A stretch of DNA of 64,000 nucleotides, from assembly GCF_024345395.1 (NCBI RefSeq), contig NZ_JAGQBA010000002.1, positions 434,001 through 498,000 of the forward strand. Direction: 5' to 3'. Below the pieces are notes generated by a model. The model was not told where the DNA came from. It did no database searches and saw nothing but the letters and a program-made list of their open reading frames with translations. Origin of the DNA: Cyanobium sp. Tous-M-B4 (GTDB taxonomy: Bacteria > Cyanobacteriota > Cyanobacteriia > PCC-6307 > Cyanobiaceae). Both the position numbers and the translations under genes were made by a program. This document shows, piece after piece, positions 1-8,906 of the stretch (the first letter of the stretch is position 1; each line of letters opens with the position of its first letter).

Positions 1-248
1 GTGAGCGCGAGCGCCAGCGGCATCGGCAGGCCCCGCAACCCCTCGTAGCCGATCAGCAACAGCACCGACCCGAGCGCCGTGCCCAGCAGGCGCTGGCTGC
101 CCAGGGCGAGCGCGCCGCCGTAGGTGCCGGTGGACACCGCCAACACCGCCAGAGAAACGTATTGGCTGTCTCCCACCCCCGACAAGCTGGCGAAAGCGTT
201 GCCGAGCCCTGCGGTGAAGGCTGTGCGCAGGCCGTTGCGGTTGATCAC
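1..248 (-). CDS. FUSC-like membrane protein, N-terminal part only
   Basis: The gene is cut by the left edge of the window, so only about 82 N-terminal residues are seen. They contain Ala/Leu/Gly-rich hydrophobic stretches with the pattern SVGDSQY..SLAVLAVSTGTYGGAL and then GSQRLLGTALGSVL, which resembles the N-terminal membrane half of FUSC/aromatic-acid-exporter proteins. I start it at GTG 248. That codon overlaps the stop of the upstream FUSC gene in a GTGA arrangement, which suggests translational coupling of two related proteins. The substrate is unknown. Family assignment rests on this fragment and on the neighbour. Confidence 0.6.
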   Translation of the reverse strand, partial: MINRNGLRTAFTAGLGNAFASLSGVGDSQYVSLAVLAVSTGTYGGALALGSQRLLGTALGSVLLLIGYEGLRGLPMPLALAL

Positions 249-1201
249 AGCGGAGCCATCCGGTTCAGCCCGCCCAGGCAGGCATGCAGCGGGCGCCCCT
301 CCTCCGCGAGAGCCAGCAGCGGCAGCAGTGGGAGCTGCTGCTGCTGGGCCAGCTGCTGCCAACGCTGGGGCTCACGCCCTGGGGTCGGCCCGGGCTCTCC
401 GCTGAGCTGCCGCTGCAGCTCCTTCACCGCGTGCCGCAGCAGATCGGCCTGCAGGCTCTGATGTTCGGGCAGGCCGGCCACCAGCCTCTCCCAGGCGATC
501 CAGTGAAAGTGGGCCAGCTGCCATAGCCGCAGCCGTTGCTCCCAGCCGCTGCGTTTGAGGGCCTGATGGCGGGGGCCACTGCGCTCCTGGGCCACCAGTT
601 GCTCCATGCATTGCAGGGCGTTGGTGAGCGGTGCCGGATCCAGCGGCTCGGGCCTGGATAGTCGTTGGGCCAGCCAGTCGCTGTAGGCCTGCAGCTGGGT
701 CTTTAGGGCGTAACGCAGGCGCCCATCGGCTGCTTTGAGTTCGCTGCTGCTGTTTTGCGGCCAGAACAGCAGGCCCACCAGGATCGCCACAATGCAACCC
801 ACCACCGTGTCGAGGGCGCGGTTGAACACGTAGTCCCAGCCCAGCGCCGTATGGCCGGGAAGCATCAGAAACATCACAGCGATCAGCGCGGCCGTGCCTA
901 AGGCGTTCTGCCAGCCCAGAAGCTGCAGCACAGGAATCATCACCAGCATCGACACCAGGACGCCGATCCAACCGCCGAGGATGGTGTGCACCAGGAAGGT
1001 GATGAGGCCCCCCGCCACGGTGCCCAGGATTCGGCCGCTGGCGGCCTTCAGTGAGTGGTCGTCGTTATCGTCGACAACCATCACCACTGCCATCAGCGGG
1101 TACCAGGCAAATTGAATGCGTTCGGTCCAGACGGCAATGGCGGCTGTGATGAGCGCGGCTACAAATAGCTTCAGGCTGTTGCGCAGCAGCATGTTTTGCA
1201 C
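245..1201 (-). CDS. FUSC family integral membrane protein
   Basis: A 318-residue protein. Residues 1-150 form about five or six hydrophobic segments; the rest is a soluble, Gln/Arg/Leu-rich helical half. The pattern of membrane helices followed by a cytoplasmic helical domain, and the motif LKAASGRILGTVAGG near residue 52, fit the FUSC superfamily (fusaric-acid-resistance or aromatic-acid-exporter-like). Members are thought to export small organic acids across the inner membrane; the substrate cannot be read from sequence. The gene is translationally coupled to the second FUSC-like gene downstream. It runs divergently from an mgtC remnant. A decayed copy of this gene lies at 6938-7240 beside an intact mgtC, so this is the surviving FUSC of a duplicated pair. 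Confidence 0.75.
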   Translation of the reverse strand: MQNMLLRNSLKLFVAALITAAIAVWTERIQFAWYPLMAVVMVVDDNDDHSLKAASGRILGTVAGGLITFLVHTILGGWIGVLVSMLVMIPVLQLLGWQNALGTAALIAVMFLMLPGHTALGWDYVFNRALDTVVGCIVAILVGLLFWPQNSSSELKAADGRLRYALKTQLQAYSDWLAQRLSRPEPLDPAPLTNALQCMEQLVAQERSGPRHQALKRSGWEQRLRLWQLAHFHWIAWERLVAGLPEHQSLQADLLRHAVKELQRQLSGEPGPTPGREPQRWQQLAQQQQLPLLPLLALAEEGRPLHACLGGLNRMAPL

Positions 1202-1296
1202 GGTCTGAGGCAGCTCTCAGCTGAGTCGAGCTTATGGGGATCGGCCCTGTTGCGCTTGGCTTACCCGCTGCGCTTGGCTGTCGTGAGGGGGCTGAT

Positions 1297-1341
1297 ATGA
1301 GCTGGCTACCGGCGCTATTCCCCAACCTGCCCATCCTGCGG
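1297..1341 (+). pseudogene. mgtC 5' remnant
   Basis: The first 15 codons or so match the start of the intact mgtC at 7318: ATGAGCTGGCTACCGGCGCT here against ATGAGCTGGCTGCCGGCGCT there. After about 45 bases the similarity ends. The upstream 24 bases also match (1270-1293 against 7291-7314, one mismatch), and divergent to both lies a FUSC gene or FUSC remnant. This is the truncated mgtC of the left copy of a duplicated divergent FUSC/mgtC unit. Confidence 0.7.
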
Positions 1342-1766
1342 TCTCCTGCTGAAGGGTCCTTTCATCGCCATTCCGAGGTGGTCATAAACGGGATAGGTGT
1401 TGTTGGTAGCGAGGGCGATGCTGAGCACAGAAAGACATTCATTAGCTGCTCGGTCTCCTTTGGATCCAGCCAACCAGAAAACTGATGCGTTCGATGTCTA
1501 TCGCCAGAGCCAGATTCATCAGGCGCACTCCCAGTTCCAGGAGCGCCTGGTTCTGCAAGAGAAGAGCCGGTGGCTGACCGCCTTGCTGCACCCCCTCCAG
1601 AGGAAGCTGTCGACATTGATGTCGGTTTCTTGGCCCAGGGTGCTCTGCGTTGAACCATCAGGGACAAATAATTCCTTGCTAAGTGCGAAGAAGTGCCTGA
1701 TCTCTCCTCCCCCTCGCCTGGCGCCAGGTGATTGCATTCTTAGGTGGGTAAAGCGCCTCTTACTGA
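1342..1766. other. gene-free stretch after the mgtC remnant
   Basis: No convincing gene is seen on either strand. It probably holds the promoter of the exported nitrilase gene and sequence that replaced the body of the lost mgtC. No strong hairpin or repeat was noticed. Confidence 0.4.
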
Positions 1767-3665
1767 ATGTCGGCCCGATCTCACTTGCGCCTTGCTACCA
1801 GTTCCCTTGGCCTAGTGCTATCCGGCCTGCTGAGCAGTGGGGTGATGCTGCCGGCACGTGCCCAGGTGGACAGAGCCCAACTGGGCAGCCGTCCGGTGAA
1901 GGTGGCCGCAGTCGACTTCATCCCCGCCTGGGGCGACCTTGACGGCAACATTCGCCGCCTCGTGCAGGCGGCCGAGCGCGTGGCGGCCGAGGGCGTGCAG
2001 TACTCCGTCTTTCCGGAAACGGCGATCAGCGGCTACGACTTCGCCGATCCCGCCCAGTTGGCTCCCTTTGTGGACACCATTCCAGGCAGGGCCACCGACG
2101 CATTGCTGCCGGTGCTCAAGCGCACCGGGATGCTCATGAGCGTTGGCATCGCCGAAAAGGACGCTTACACCGGGATTTTTTACAACACTGCTGTGTTGCT
2201 GGGGCCTGAGGGGATCATCGGCAAATACCGCAAAAACGGCCTCAATGGTCAGGACGTGCAACTGTTCGGCCCGGGCGACACCGATGTCGGCGTGTTTGAC
2301 ACACCGATCGGCCGCATTGCGCTGATCATTTGCTACGACGACACCTACTGGCAGTACGACCGTTTGGCCGCCCTGCGTGGAGCCCAGATCATCGGTTGGC
2401 ATTCCGTATCGGATCGGGTGATGCCTGGCACGCCAGCGGCTCAGGCGAAGGGCAATCACTCCACCGTGGCCAGCGTGCAGCACATGAGCGCCCTCAACGG
2501 TTTGTGGGTGATCGGCGCCACCCGCAGCGGCATAGAGCGCAATCCGATCAATGGCAGCCAGCTTTATTACAACGGCGGCTCCAGCATCTGGTCACCCCAG
2601 GGCCGCAAGCTGGTGCAGGCGCCGGTGGTGCCACCCGAGGTGCTGCCGCCGGGATTGAACGGTTTCTTTGCTACCACGATCATTCCGGCGGAAGCCGATG
2701 CGGTGCGCGAGCAGCGCTTGGCGGCCCGCCGGCCTTCGCTCTACAACCCGCTGCTGGCCCTGCGCCGGGCCCCTTTGGACAGCACCGCCACCGCGACACC
2801 GCGACCGGTGCAGTTGGCCGCCGCCCAGTGGACGGGTAACGCCTCGCGCCTCAGCAGCAGCCAACCCCAGCTCCAGGAGCTGCTGGTGCTCCCCGAGCTC
2901 TCCAGTTTGCCCAGCGGCCTAAACGCCGCTGAGATCAGCCGCCGAGCGGAGCGGCGTGGCGGCGCCTTTGAGCAGCCGTTGGCCCGGCGCGCCAAGGCCG
3001 GCAGCGGCTACCTAGTGGGGAGCTATCCCGAGCGGGATGGCTCCAAGGTGTTTCACACCGTGGCCTTGGCCGGTCCGGCCGGCACCGTGCTCGGCCGCTA
3101 CCGCGCCACCCACCTCAGCGCCGCCGAGCAGACCTGGGCCAGTCCTGGGAATGCCCCCATGGTGTTGAGCACGCCGCTGGGGCGCATCGGCCTGGCCACA
3201 GCCGCCGACCTCGCCGTAACCGAGGTCACAGGGCTTTACCAGAGCCTGCGTACCGATGTGCTGGCGGTGCCCTCCGGGGATCCTGCGGCGTTGAAGGTAG
3301 AGATCGATCCCAGGCTCTATGCAGTGAGCGATCCCCCCACTGGCCGCGCCGACCTCCATCCCTACCTGGCCGCCAAGCTCGGTCAGTTCTGGCTGGTGAG
3401 TGCTGGCCGGCGCGTTGGAGCGTCCACGGCCGCGGGGATCTATGGCCCTGAACCCGTGGTGCAAACCCCCACGCTCACGGCTGCCCCTGGCGCGGATGCG
3501 GTGCGGCACCGCACGGTGGTGCCGGCACCGGGCACCTGGATCAACCAGCAGCAGCTTATTGATGGCCAGCGCAACGACCTGTTCAAACCCCTGGTGCTCG
3601 ATCCCGCCAACCCTTGCTTCCAGAGCTGGAAGCGGGCGGGCCATGGCCCGGTGAGCTGCCCGTGA
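1767..3665 (+). CDS. Exported tandem nitrilase-superfamily protein
   Basis: A 632-residue protein with a Sec-type signal peptide (basic start, hydrophobic residues 14-28, likely cleavage after ARA near residue 32) and two nitrilase-fold domains. Domain 1 (about 44-320) has the full catalytic set: E84 in VFPET, K156 in GKYRKNGL and C189 in IICYDD. Domain 2 (about 345-590) keeps the Glu (LPELS) but has Arg in GRYRATHL and Ala where the Cys belongs (TAADL), so it looks catalytically dead. Nitrilase-superfamily enzymes hydrolyse nitriles or amides through a Glu-Lys-Cys triad; the substrate here is unknown. A periplasmic or extracellular location is unusual for the family. The stop overlaps the GTG start of a ClC-like gene, so the two are probably co-translated. 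Confidence 0.8.
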   Translation: MSARSHLRLATSSLGLVLSGLLSSGVMLPARAQVDRAQLGSRPVKVAAVDFIPAWGDLDGNIRRLVQAAERVAAEGVQYSVFPETAISGYDFADPAQLAPFVDTIPGRATDALLPVLKRTGMLMSVGIAEKDAYTGIFYNTAVLLGPEGIIGKYRKNGLNGQDVQLFGPGDTDVGVFDTPIGRIALIICYDDTYWQYDRLAALRGAQIIGWHSVSDRVMPGTPAAQAKGNHSTVASVQHMSALNGLWVIGATRSGIERNPINGSQLYYNGGSSIWSPQGRKLVQAPVVPPEVLPPGLNGFFATTIIPAEADAVREQRLAARRPSLYNPLLALRRAPLDSTATATPRPVQLAAAQWTGNASRLSSSQPQLQELLVLPELSSLPSGLNAAEISRRAERRGGAFEQPLARRAKAGSGYLVGSYPERDGSKVFHTVALAGPAGTVLGRYRATHLSAAEQTWASPGNAPMVLSTPLGRIGLATAADLAVTEVTGLYQSLRTDVLAVPSGDPAALKVEIDPRLYAVSDPPTGRADLHPYLAAKLGQFWLVSAGRRVGASTAAGIYGPEPVVQTPTLTAAPGADAVRHRTVVPAPGTWINQQQLIDGQRNDLFKPLVLDPANPCFQSWKRAGHGPVSCP

Positions 3666-4999
3666 CCCCGGTTCGTGTCCAGGCAGCGGCTGCCCTTGCT
3701 GGCTGGTTGCTGCTGGGGCTGCTGTTTGGGCTCCTGATGGGGCCCTATCAGGCCATCTCCGAACTCGGTTTCCGCTTGCAGCGGGGGCTCTGGCTGGCGG
3801 CTCAGCCCCAGCCCTTGGTCGGCTGCGTGGTGGTGTTTGCGGCCACGAGCCTGCTGGTGCTGCTGGCCTGGGGGCCGCTGGCCGCGGGCCGCGGTGGCGG
3901 CACAACGGCCCTGCTCGCCCTCGATCGCGCACCCCAGGCTGAGCGCAGCGCCAAGGAGGCGCTCTGGCTTCAGCAGCTCAGCCTCGCTACCCAGCTGCGG
4001 CGGCTGCCCCTGATGCTGCTCACCCACCTCGCTGGCCTGGCGGTGGGGGTGGAGTCGCCCTCGGTGGCGCTGGGAGCCAGCGTGCTGCTGGCCATCCGCC
4101 GTCGCTGGCCTCGTTTTCAGCTGCTGGCTGCCCTGTCGCCCGAGCTGGTGGCAGTGATCGGCGGCGCGGCCGGGTTGGGGGCGGCCTTTCGCTCGCCCCT
4201 GCTGGCGGTGGCCTACGGCCTGGAAGAGCTGGGCCAGCGCAGCGGCCTGCCGCTGGTGCTGCCGGCGCTGCTGCTGGCGGGCAGTGGCACCCTGCTGGCC
4301 ACCACCATGGGCCAGCCGGCCCGTCTGCCTGGTCTGGATCTCGGGGCCCCGGCACCGGAGCTGTGGGGCTGGGTCGTGCTGCTCACCCTGGTGGGGGCTG
4401 CTGGCGGAAGCCTGTTTGTGCGCCTGCTGCTGCCGGCGGCGGCCTGGGTAAAACGCCTGCTGGCCAAGCGGCTGCTCGTGGGCGCCCTGCTGCTGGCCGC
4501 CAGCCTCACGCTGCTGGCGTTCGTGAGTGGCGGCCTCAGCCTCAATGACGGCTCCCTGTCCCTGGCGCCGGCACTGAGTGGTAACTCAGTGGGCTCTCCG
4601 TTCCTCTGGCTCTGGCGCCTGCTTGCCAGCGTGCTCAGCCTGGCCCTGGGGGCTCCTGGTGGCCTGATGCACGACAGCACGAGTCTGGGCGCCCTGCTGA
4701 TCAGTCCGCTGCAGGGCCTGCCAGGGCTCACCAGCAACGACCTGGCCCAGTTGGCTGCGGTGGGGGCCACGGCCCTGTTCGCAGCGGCCCATGGTGCGCC
4801 ACTGTTCTGCGCTGCCTTCGTCTTTACACTTCAGGGTGATCCAGCCCTGCTGCCACTGCTAATGCTGGTGGCAGCTATTGCGGCAGCCCTGGGTGAGCGC
4901 TGGCGCGGCGAGGGCTGGAATGACCACCAGGTGCGGGTGTTGCTGGAAGCGATGCCCAGCGCCCCTCAGAACCCGAGCGCCACGCCATCGAGCCGGTGA
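3662..4999 (+). CDS. ClC-family chloride channel/transporter-like protein
   Basis: A 445-residue, very hydrophobic protein with about ten or more membrane segments. I use GTG 3662, which overlaps the nitrilase stop (GTGA); a start further upstream would read through the nitrilase coding end. ClC landmarks are present but divergent. The first selectivity loop corresponds to GRGGGTTAL. The second is GVESPSVAL, with E131 at the place of the gating glutamate of GREGP. The third corresponds to APGGLMHD. ClC proteins move chloride or exchange it for protons. The altered loops mean that anion selectivity is uncertain. The 3' end overlaps the convergent ggt gene by 34 bases. Confidence 0.75.
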   Translation: MTPVRVQAAAALAGWLLLGLLFGLLMGPYQAISELGFRLQRGLWLAAQPQPLVGCVVVFAATSLLVLLAWGPLAAGRGGGTTALLALDRAPQAERSAKEALWLQQLSLATQLRRLPLMLLTHLAGLAVGVESPSVALGASVLLAIRRRWPRFQLLAALSPELVAVIGGAAGLGAAFRSPLLAVAYGLEELGQRSGLPLVLPALLLAGSGTLLATTMGQPARLPGLDLGAPAPELWGWVVLLTLVGAAGGSLFVRLLLPAAAWVKRLLAKRLLVGALLLAASLTLLAFVSGGLSLNDGSLSLAPALSGNSVGSPFLWLWRLLASVLSLALGAPGGLMHDSTSLGALLISPLQGLPGLTSNDLAQLAAVGATALFAAAHGAPLFCAAFVFTLQGDPALLPLLMLVAAIAAALGERWRGEGWNDHQVRVLLEAMPSAPQNPSATPSSR

Positions 5000-6582
5000 T
5001 CCACGCCGGCCTCGAGGCTGGTGCACTGGCCCCTGGCGTCGCGATGAATGCGCAGCATCTGGGCTGCCCCTTGGAAGCTCACGAAGCTGTAGGAATCGCC
5101 AAGTTGATGGCCGCGGGCCACCAGTTCGTTGCCCACCTCGACGCTGAACTGCGGATCGATGTGCACCTCCCCGCTGTGCATGATCAGCTTGAAGCGCGGC
5201 GCGTCCACGGCCTGCTGGGGATTCATGCCCCTATCGAGGGCGTTCACCAGGATCTGGGTGAGCCCCTGGGGGTGGGCATTGCCGCCGATCACGCCCATTA
5301 AAAATTCGGGCAGGCCCTCGCGCAGCACCATCGCCGGCAGGATCGAGTGGCGCGGTCGATGGCCGGGCGCCAGGGCATTGGGATGGCCCGGCTGGCTGGA
5401 AAACTGCGCGCCCCGGTTGTTGAGTACCACCCCCGTGTCGCTCGCCACCAGCCCCGAACCGAACGGCCCGCAGATGCTGGTCATCAGCGACACGGCGTTG
5501 CCCTCTGGATCAACGGCGCAGACATAGCTGGTGTCGCCTGCATTGGCGCCCTGGGGCCGGGTGGCGAGTCGGGCTCGGTTGGTGATGCGGCTGCGGGCGG
5601 CAGCCAGACCGGCTGAGCTGAGGGCTTGCCGCACCTGCTCCAGCATGTCGGGGGTGGGCTCACCCACCACGTCGATCGCCAGCTCGAAACCTAGGCGGAT
5701 CGCCTCAATCTGGTGGTGCAGCCGCTCCGCCTTATCCATCGATGCGAGCGGCAGGCCATCGAGGATGCCGAGGGCATGGAGCGCCACCACCCCCTGGCAA
5801 TTGGGCGGCATCCCCAAAACCTCTCGGCCGCGGTAGCCCACGCTGAGGGGCTCCACCCACTCGGCGCGATGCTGCTGGGCTGCCACATCCTCAAGGGTGG
5901 TGGGCACCCCGCCGGCGCTGATTGTGGTGGCGATCGCCTCGGCCACGGGGCCTTCATAGAAGCCTTGGCGCCCCTCCCGGGCCACACGCTCAATAGTGGC
6001 CGCCAGTTGCGGCAGGCGCATCAGCTGGCCGGGCTGCGGGGCGCTGCGATCGGCCAGCAGCAGCTCTCCCAGCTGGATGGGTGCGCCGGGCCCCAGCAAT
6101 GCGGCGCCAAGGTCCCAGAAGCCGGCGATCGATTCACCCACCGGATAGCCCTCGCGCGCGTAGGCGATCACTGGCTGCCACAGCTGCTGCAGCGAGCGGC
6201 TGCCGAAGCGCTCCAGCAGCGCGCACCAGCCATCCACAGCACCGGGGATCGTGATGGTGGCGGCGCCGTGCTCCGGCATCACCGGCACGGAGCCAATGCG
6301 ATCGAGGCTGGCGCCGCTCGGGGCACGACCGCTGCCATTCAGCCCGAAGACCTTTTGCTCCTTGGCCGACCACACCAGCACCATGGTGTCGCCGCCCAGC
6401 CCGCTCATCATCGGCTCGGCCAGCGCCAGCATGCCGGCCATGGCCACGGCGGCATCCACCGCGTTGCCGCCCTGCTCCAGCACGCGAAGACCCACCCGGG
6501 TCACCAGCGGCGAGCTGGAGCTGGCCATGGCGCGCCCGGCAAACACGGGCGAGCGGCGATGCAGAAAGGCAGGGCTTGTCAT
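4966..6582 (-). CDS. ggt: Gamma-glutamyltransferase (gamma-glutamyltranspeptidase family)
   Basis: A 538-residue Ntn-hydrolase that cleaves or transfers the gamma-glutamyl group of glutathione and related compounds. N-terminal family motifs LEQGGNAVDAAVAM and MSGLGGDTMVLVW are present. The autoprocessing site and nucleophile is T351 in GDTSY, which would split the precursor into large and small subunits. The conserved SLMTSICGPFGSG and GVVLNNRGAQF stretches follow. No clear signal peptide is seen, so a cytoplasmic or unusual location is possible. Start is ATG 6582. The gene converges with the ClC gene. Confidence 0.9.
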   Translation of the reverse strand: MTSPAFLHRRSPVFAGRAMASSSSPLVTRVGLRVLEQGGNAVDAAVAMAGMLALAEPMMSGLGGDTMVLVWSAKEQKVFGLNGSGRAPSGASLDRIGSVPVMPEHGAATITIPGAVDGWCALLERFGSRSLQQLWQPVIAYAREGYPVGESIAGFWDLGAALLGPGAPIQLGELLLADRSAPQPGQLMRLPQLAATIERVAREGRQGFYEGPVAEAIATTISAGGVPTTLEDVAAQQHRAEWVEPLSVGYRGREVLGMPPNCQGVVALHALGILDGLPLASMDKAERLHHQIEAIRLGFELAIDVVGEPTPDMLEQVRQALSSAGLAAARSRITNRARLATRPQGANAGDTSYVCAVDPEGNAVSLMTSICGPFGSGLVASDTGVVLNNRGAQFSSQPGHPNALAPGHRPRHSILPAMVLREGLPEFLMGVIGGNAHPQGLTQILVNALDRGMNPQQAVDAPRFKLIMHSGEVHIDPQFSVEVGNELVARGHQLGDSYSFVSFQGAAQMLRIHRDARGQCTSLEAGVDHRLDGVALGF

Positions 6583-6937
6583 GGTTGTGCAAGTCTTGAC
6601 GCAAGCTTGACAGCCAAAAGCAGTCCAGGGAAAACACCTCTTTTCGCAGGCAGAGTTGCGTTGGGAAGAGATTTGGTGTCACTGAGCTGTATCGAGATCT
6701 CCCTTTCTGTTGATTTGGCGGGAGGCCTGATCGGCTCCTTCCGTGCGCCTCGCTTATGAGAATCAGCAGGTCTCAAGGGGATCTCTATGATTTGCGTCAG
6801 GAATTTGTTGACAGATAAACGTCAGCCTCCCTGAAGTAAGTCCCTTGCTTAGCTGAAATATAAGCGCATTGGGAGCAATAGATCTGCCGTTTCTTCTCCG
6901 TGTCGATCGAGGAGTAGAAATCCTCCAAGCATTCGCT
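6583..6937. other. gene-free stretch upstream of ggt
   Basis: No gene is recognised. It should contain the ggt promoter on the minus strand. The sequence is more AT-rich than its flanks and merges into the decayed FUSC copy. Confidence 0.4.
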
Positions 6938-7240
6938 CCTGCGGCACGCAGCCCACCACGGTGTCTAGGCCGCGGTTGAACACGTACTTTCAGTTGAGGG
7001 CGGCGTGGCAGGGAATCATCAGCAGCAACGAAACGACACCAGCACCCCGAACCCACCGCTGAGGGTTGTGTGCACCAGGAAGCTGATCAGGCCTCCCAGC
7101 ACCGTGCCGGTGATGCGGTCCACAACGATCACTACCGCCATCAGCGGATACCAGAGAAACTGAATGCGCTCGCTCTAGGAGGCGATCGCCGCGGTGATGA
7201 ATAGGAACTTCAGGGTGTTGCGCAGCAGCAGGTTCTGCAC
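6938..7240 (-). pseudogene. decayed FUSC gene copy
   Basis: Read from GTG 7240 on the minus strand, the sequence gives VQNLLLRNTLK...ITAAIAS, then SERIQFLWYPLMAVVIVVD and GTVLGGLISFLVHTTL. This matches the N-terminal 110 residues of the intact FUSC gene at 245-1201. Disabling changes are visible: a TAG stop at 7175-7177 where the intact copy has Trp, loss of the DNDDHSLKAASG segment, a later frameshift, and truncation after the segment matching FNRALDTVVGC. The divergent neighbour is the intact mgtC. Confidence 0.85.
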
Positions 7241-7317
7241 TGTCTGCGGCAACGCTGAGCTGCGTAGAGCTCATCGGTATCAGCCACCTTGCGCTTGGCT
7301 GTCATGAGGGGGCTTTC

Positions 7318-7800
7318 ATGAGCTGGCTGCCGGCGCTCACTCCCGATCTGCAGGTCCTGCTGCGCCTAGGCCTGGCGGTGCTGTGTGGTTTGGCTGTGGG
7401 CATCAATCGCGCCCACCATGGCAATACCAGCCATCCCAATCGCCTGCGGGTGCATGTGCTGGTGGGCCTCAGTGCCTGTCTGATGGTGCTGGCGGCCGGT
7501 GACGACCCCCAGGCCCGCAGCCGCGTCATGCAGGGGGTAGCCACCGGAATTGGCTTCTTGGGGGCGGGCGAGATCCTGGTGCCCCCTGCTGCTGACAAGA
7601 GGGGCCTGCCTGAGGTGCGCGGACTCACCAGTGCGGCTTCGATCTGGTTTACGGCTGCCCTCGGGGTGACCGTGGCCGCCTCTACCCCCTTGCTTGCAGG
7701 GGTGGCCCTGGTTCTGGCCCTGATCACCCTGTCTCAGCGGAGCAACGGCGACTCGCGGCCAGCCATTGATCCTGCAGCAGATCAGAAGAGGAATCGATAG
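7318..7800 (+). CDS. mgtC: MgtC/SapB family membrane protein
   Basis: A 160-residue protein with four or five hydrophobic helices. The family signature is clear: LRLGLAVLCGLAVGINR, NRLRVHVLVGLSACL and GVATGIGFLGAGEI, followed by VRGLTSAASIWFTAALG. MgtC proteins are inner-membrane factors linked to low-magnesium survival and control of ATP or membrane potential; several bind or inhibit partner proteins. The hydrophilic C-terminal domain found in Salmonella MgtC is absent, as in many short homologues. The last 19 bases overlap the convergent LCP gene. This is the intact mgtC of the right copy of the duplicated pair. Confidence 0.85.
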   Translation: MSWLPALTPDLQVLLRLGLAVLCGLAVGINRAHHGNTSHPNRLRVHVLVGLSACLMVLAAGDDPQARSRVMQGVATGIGFLGAGEILVPPAADKRGLPEVRGLTSAASIWFTAALGVTVAASTPLLAGVALVLALITLSQRSNGDSRPAIDPAADQKRNR

Positions 7801-8705
7801 CGGCCATCGCCGCTACTTTCAGCTCCGTTGGATCCATCCAGCACCGGCTGGGGCCACTCCGCTTCCCAATAGCTGATGTCATCGCGATAGAAGGGCCGTC
7901 CGCCCAGTCGCTTGGTTTCAAGCTGGGTCGTGCCCATGGCAGTGATCAGGCCACCCAGCTCCATGGGGCCTAGATCGGTTTTCAGATCCTTACCGGCTGC
8001 AGCCAGCAGGATCGGCAGGCGCACCAGATGTTCTGGCCTGGTGAGCTTGCGAAACAGGGCCTGTAGGGCCAGTTGCTGCCGCTCCAGCCGGCCAATGTCG
8101 CCCATCTCATCGTGGCGAAAGCGCAGGAAGCCTTCTAGGCCTTGGCCTTTGAGATTTTGCAGGCCGGGTTGCAAGTCGATGTAGAGGCCCTGACTGTTAT
8201 CGGTGTAGGCCATGCGTTTCGGCACGTCCACCTCGATGCCACCAAGGGCATCGGCCATGCGCCGGATCGCAGACAAGTTCACCACTAGGTGGTGGGTGAT
8301 CGGTCGACCCAACTTGCGCGCCAATTCCCGTTTGAGCAGATCGGTGCCCCCGAGGCTGTAGAGAGCGTTGATTTTGTGGGGTCCGTAGCCTTCGGCCTCG
8401 ATGTAGGTGTCCCGAGGTACCTGGGTGATCCGGGTGATGCCCCCATCCACCCGCAGGCTGGCGATCACATCGGTGTTGCCACCACCCACATCGGTGCCGA
8501 GCAGCAGGATGTCTTGATTGGTGATGCCGCTCCAGGCCGCGAACGGATTGGTGATGGCGTTACTTGCGCCTGAGGCGGTGTCGCTGAGCAGTTCGGAGAG
8601 GGGACCCGCCAGCAACAGGCCTCCGCCGAGGCCGACCCCGATCGCCAGCAGGACGGCACCGCGTTTACTCCGCTTGCGGGGCCGCTTGGCCGGAGGGGTT
8701 CTCAT
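7782..8705 (-). CDS. LytR-CpsA-Psr (LCP) family cell-envelope transferase
   Basis: A 307-residue protein starting at ATG 8705: a basic N-terminus (RTPPAKRPRKRSKRG), one membrane anchor at about 15-35, then an extracytoplasmic LCP domain. Diagnostic stretches are DILLLGTDVGGGNTDVI, RITQVPRDTYIEAEGYG, KINALYSLGG and a later RFRHDEMGDIGRLERQQ, which supply the conserved Asp and Arg residues that bind polyprenyl-pyrophosphate substrates. LCP enzymes attach glycopolymers to the cell wall. The start is chosen from the position of the membrane anchor; an AGGGG lies immediately next to the ATG with no spacer, so it is not secure. Confidence 0.85.
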   Translation of the reverse strand: MRTPPAKRPRKRSKRGAVLLAIGVGLGGGLLLAGPLSELLSDTASGASNAITNPFAAWSGITNQDILLLGTDVGGGNTDVIASLRVDGGITRITQVPRDTYIEAEGYGPHKINALYSLGGTDLLKRELARKLGRPITHHLVVNLSAIRRMADALGGIEVDVPKRMAYTDNSQGLYIDLQPGLQNLKGQGLEGFLRFRHDEMGDIGRLERQQLALQALFRKLTRPEHLVRLPILLAAAGKDLKTDLGPMELGGLITAMGTTQLETKRLGGRPFYRDDISYWEAEWPQPVLDGSNGAESSGDGRYRFLF

Positions 8706-8906
8706 CCCCTGAAAGCTATTGCACCAAGCGAACCTTTCACAAATGGGGGCTTGCCGCTGACCAGAGCGGCCAGGCTCGAACGAGTTGATGAAGCTGTTGA
8801 GGCAGGCTTGCAGGGGCTGCTGTGGCAAAAAAGCAGAGACCACTGCCAAGAATTCACCCAGCGCCTCAGCCGGCGCGACCATTCGATCGTTACTGCGCCG
8901 AAAGGT

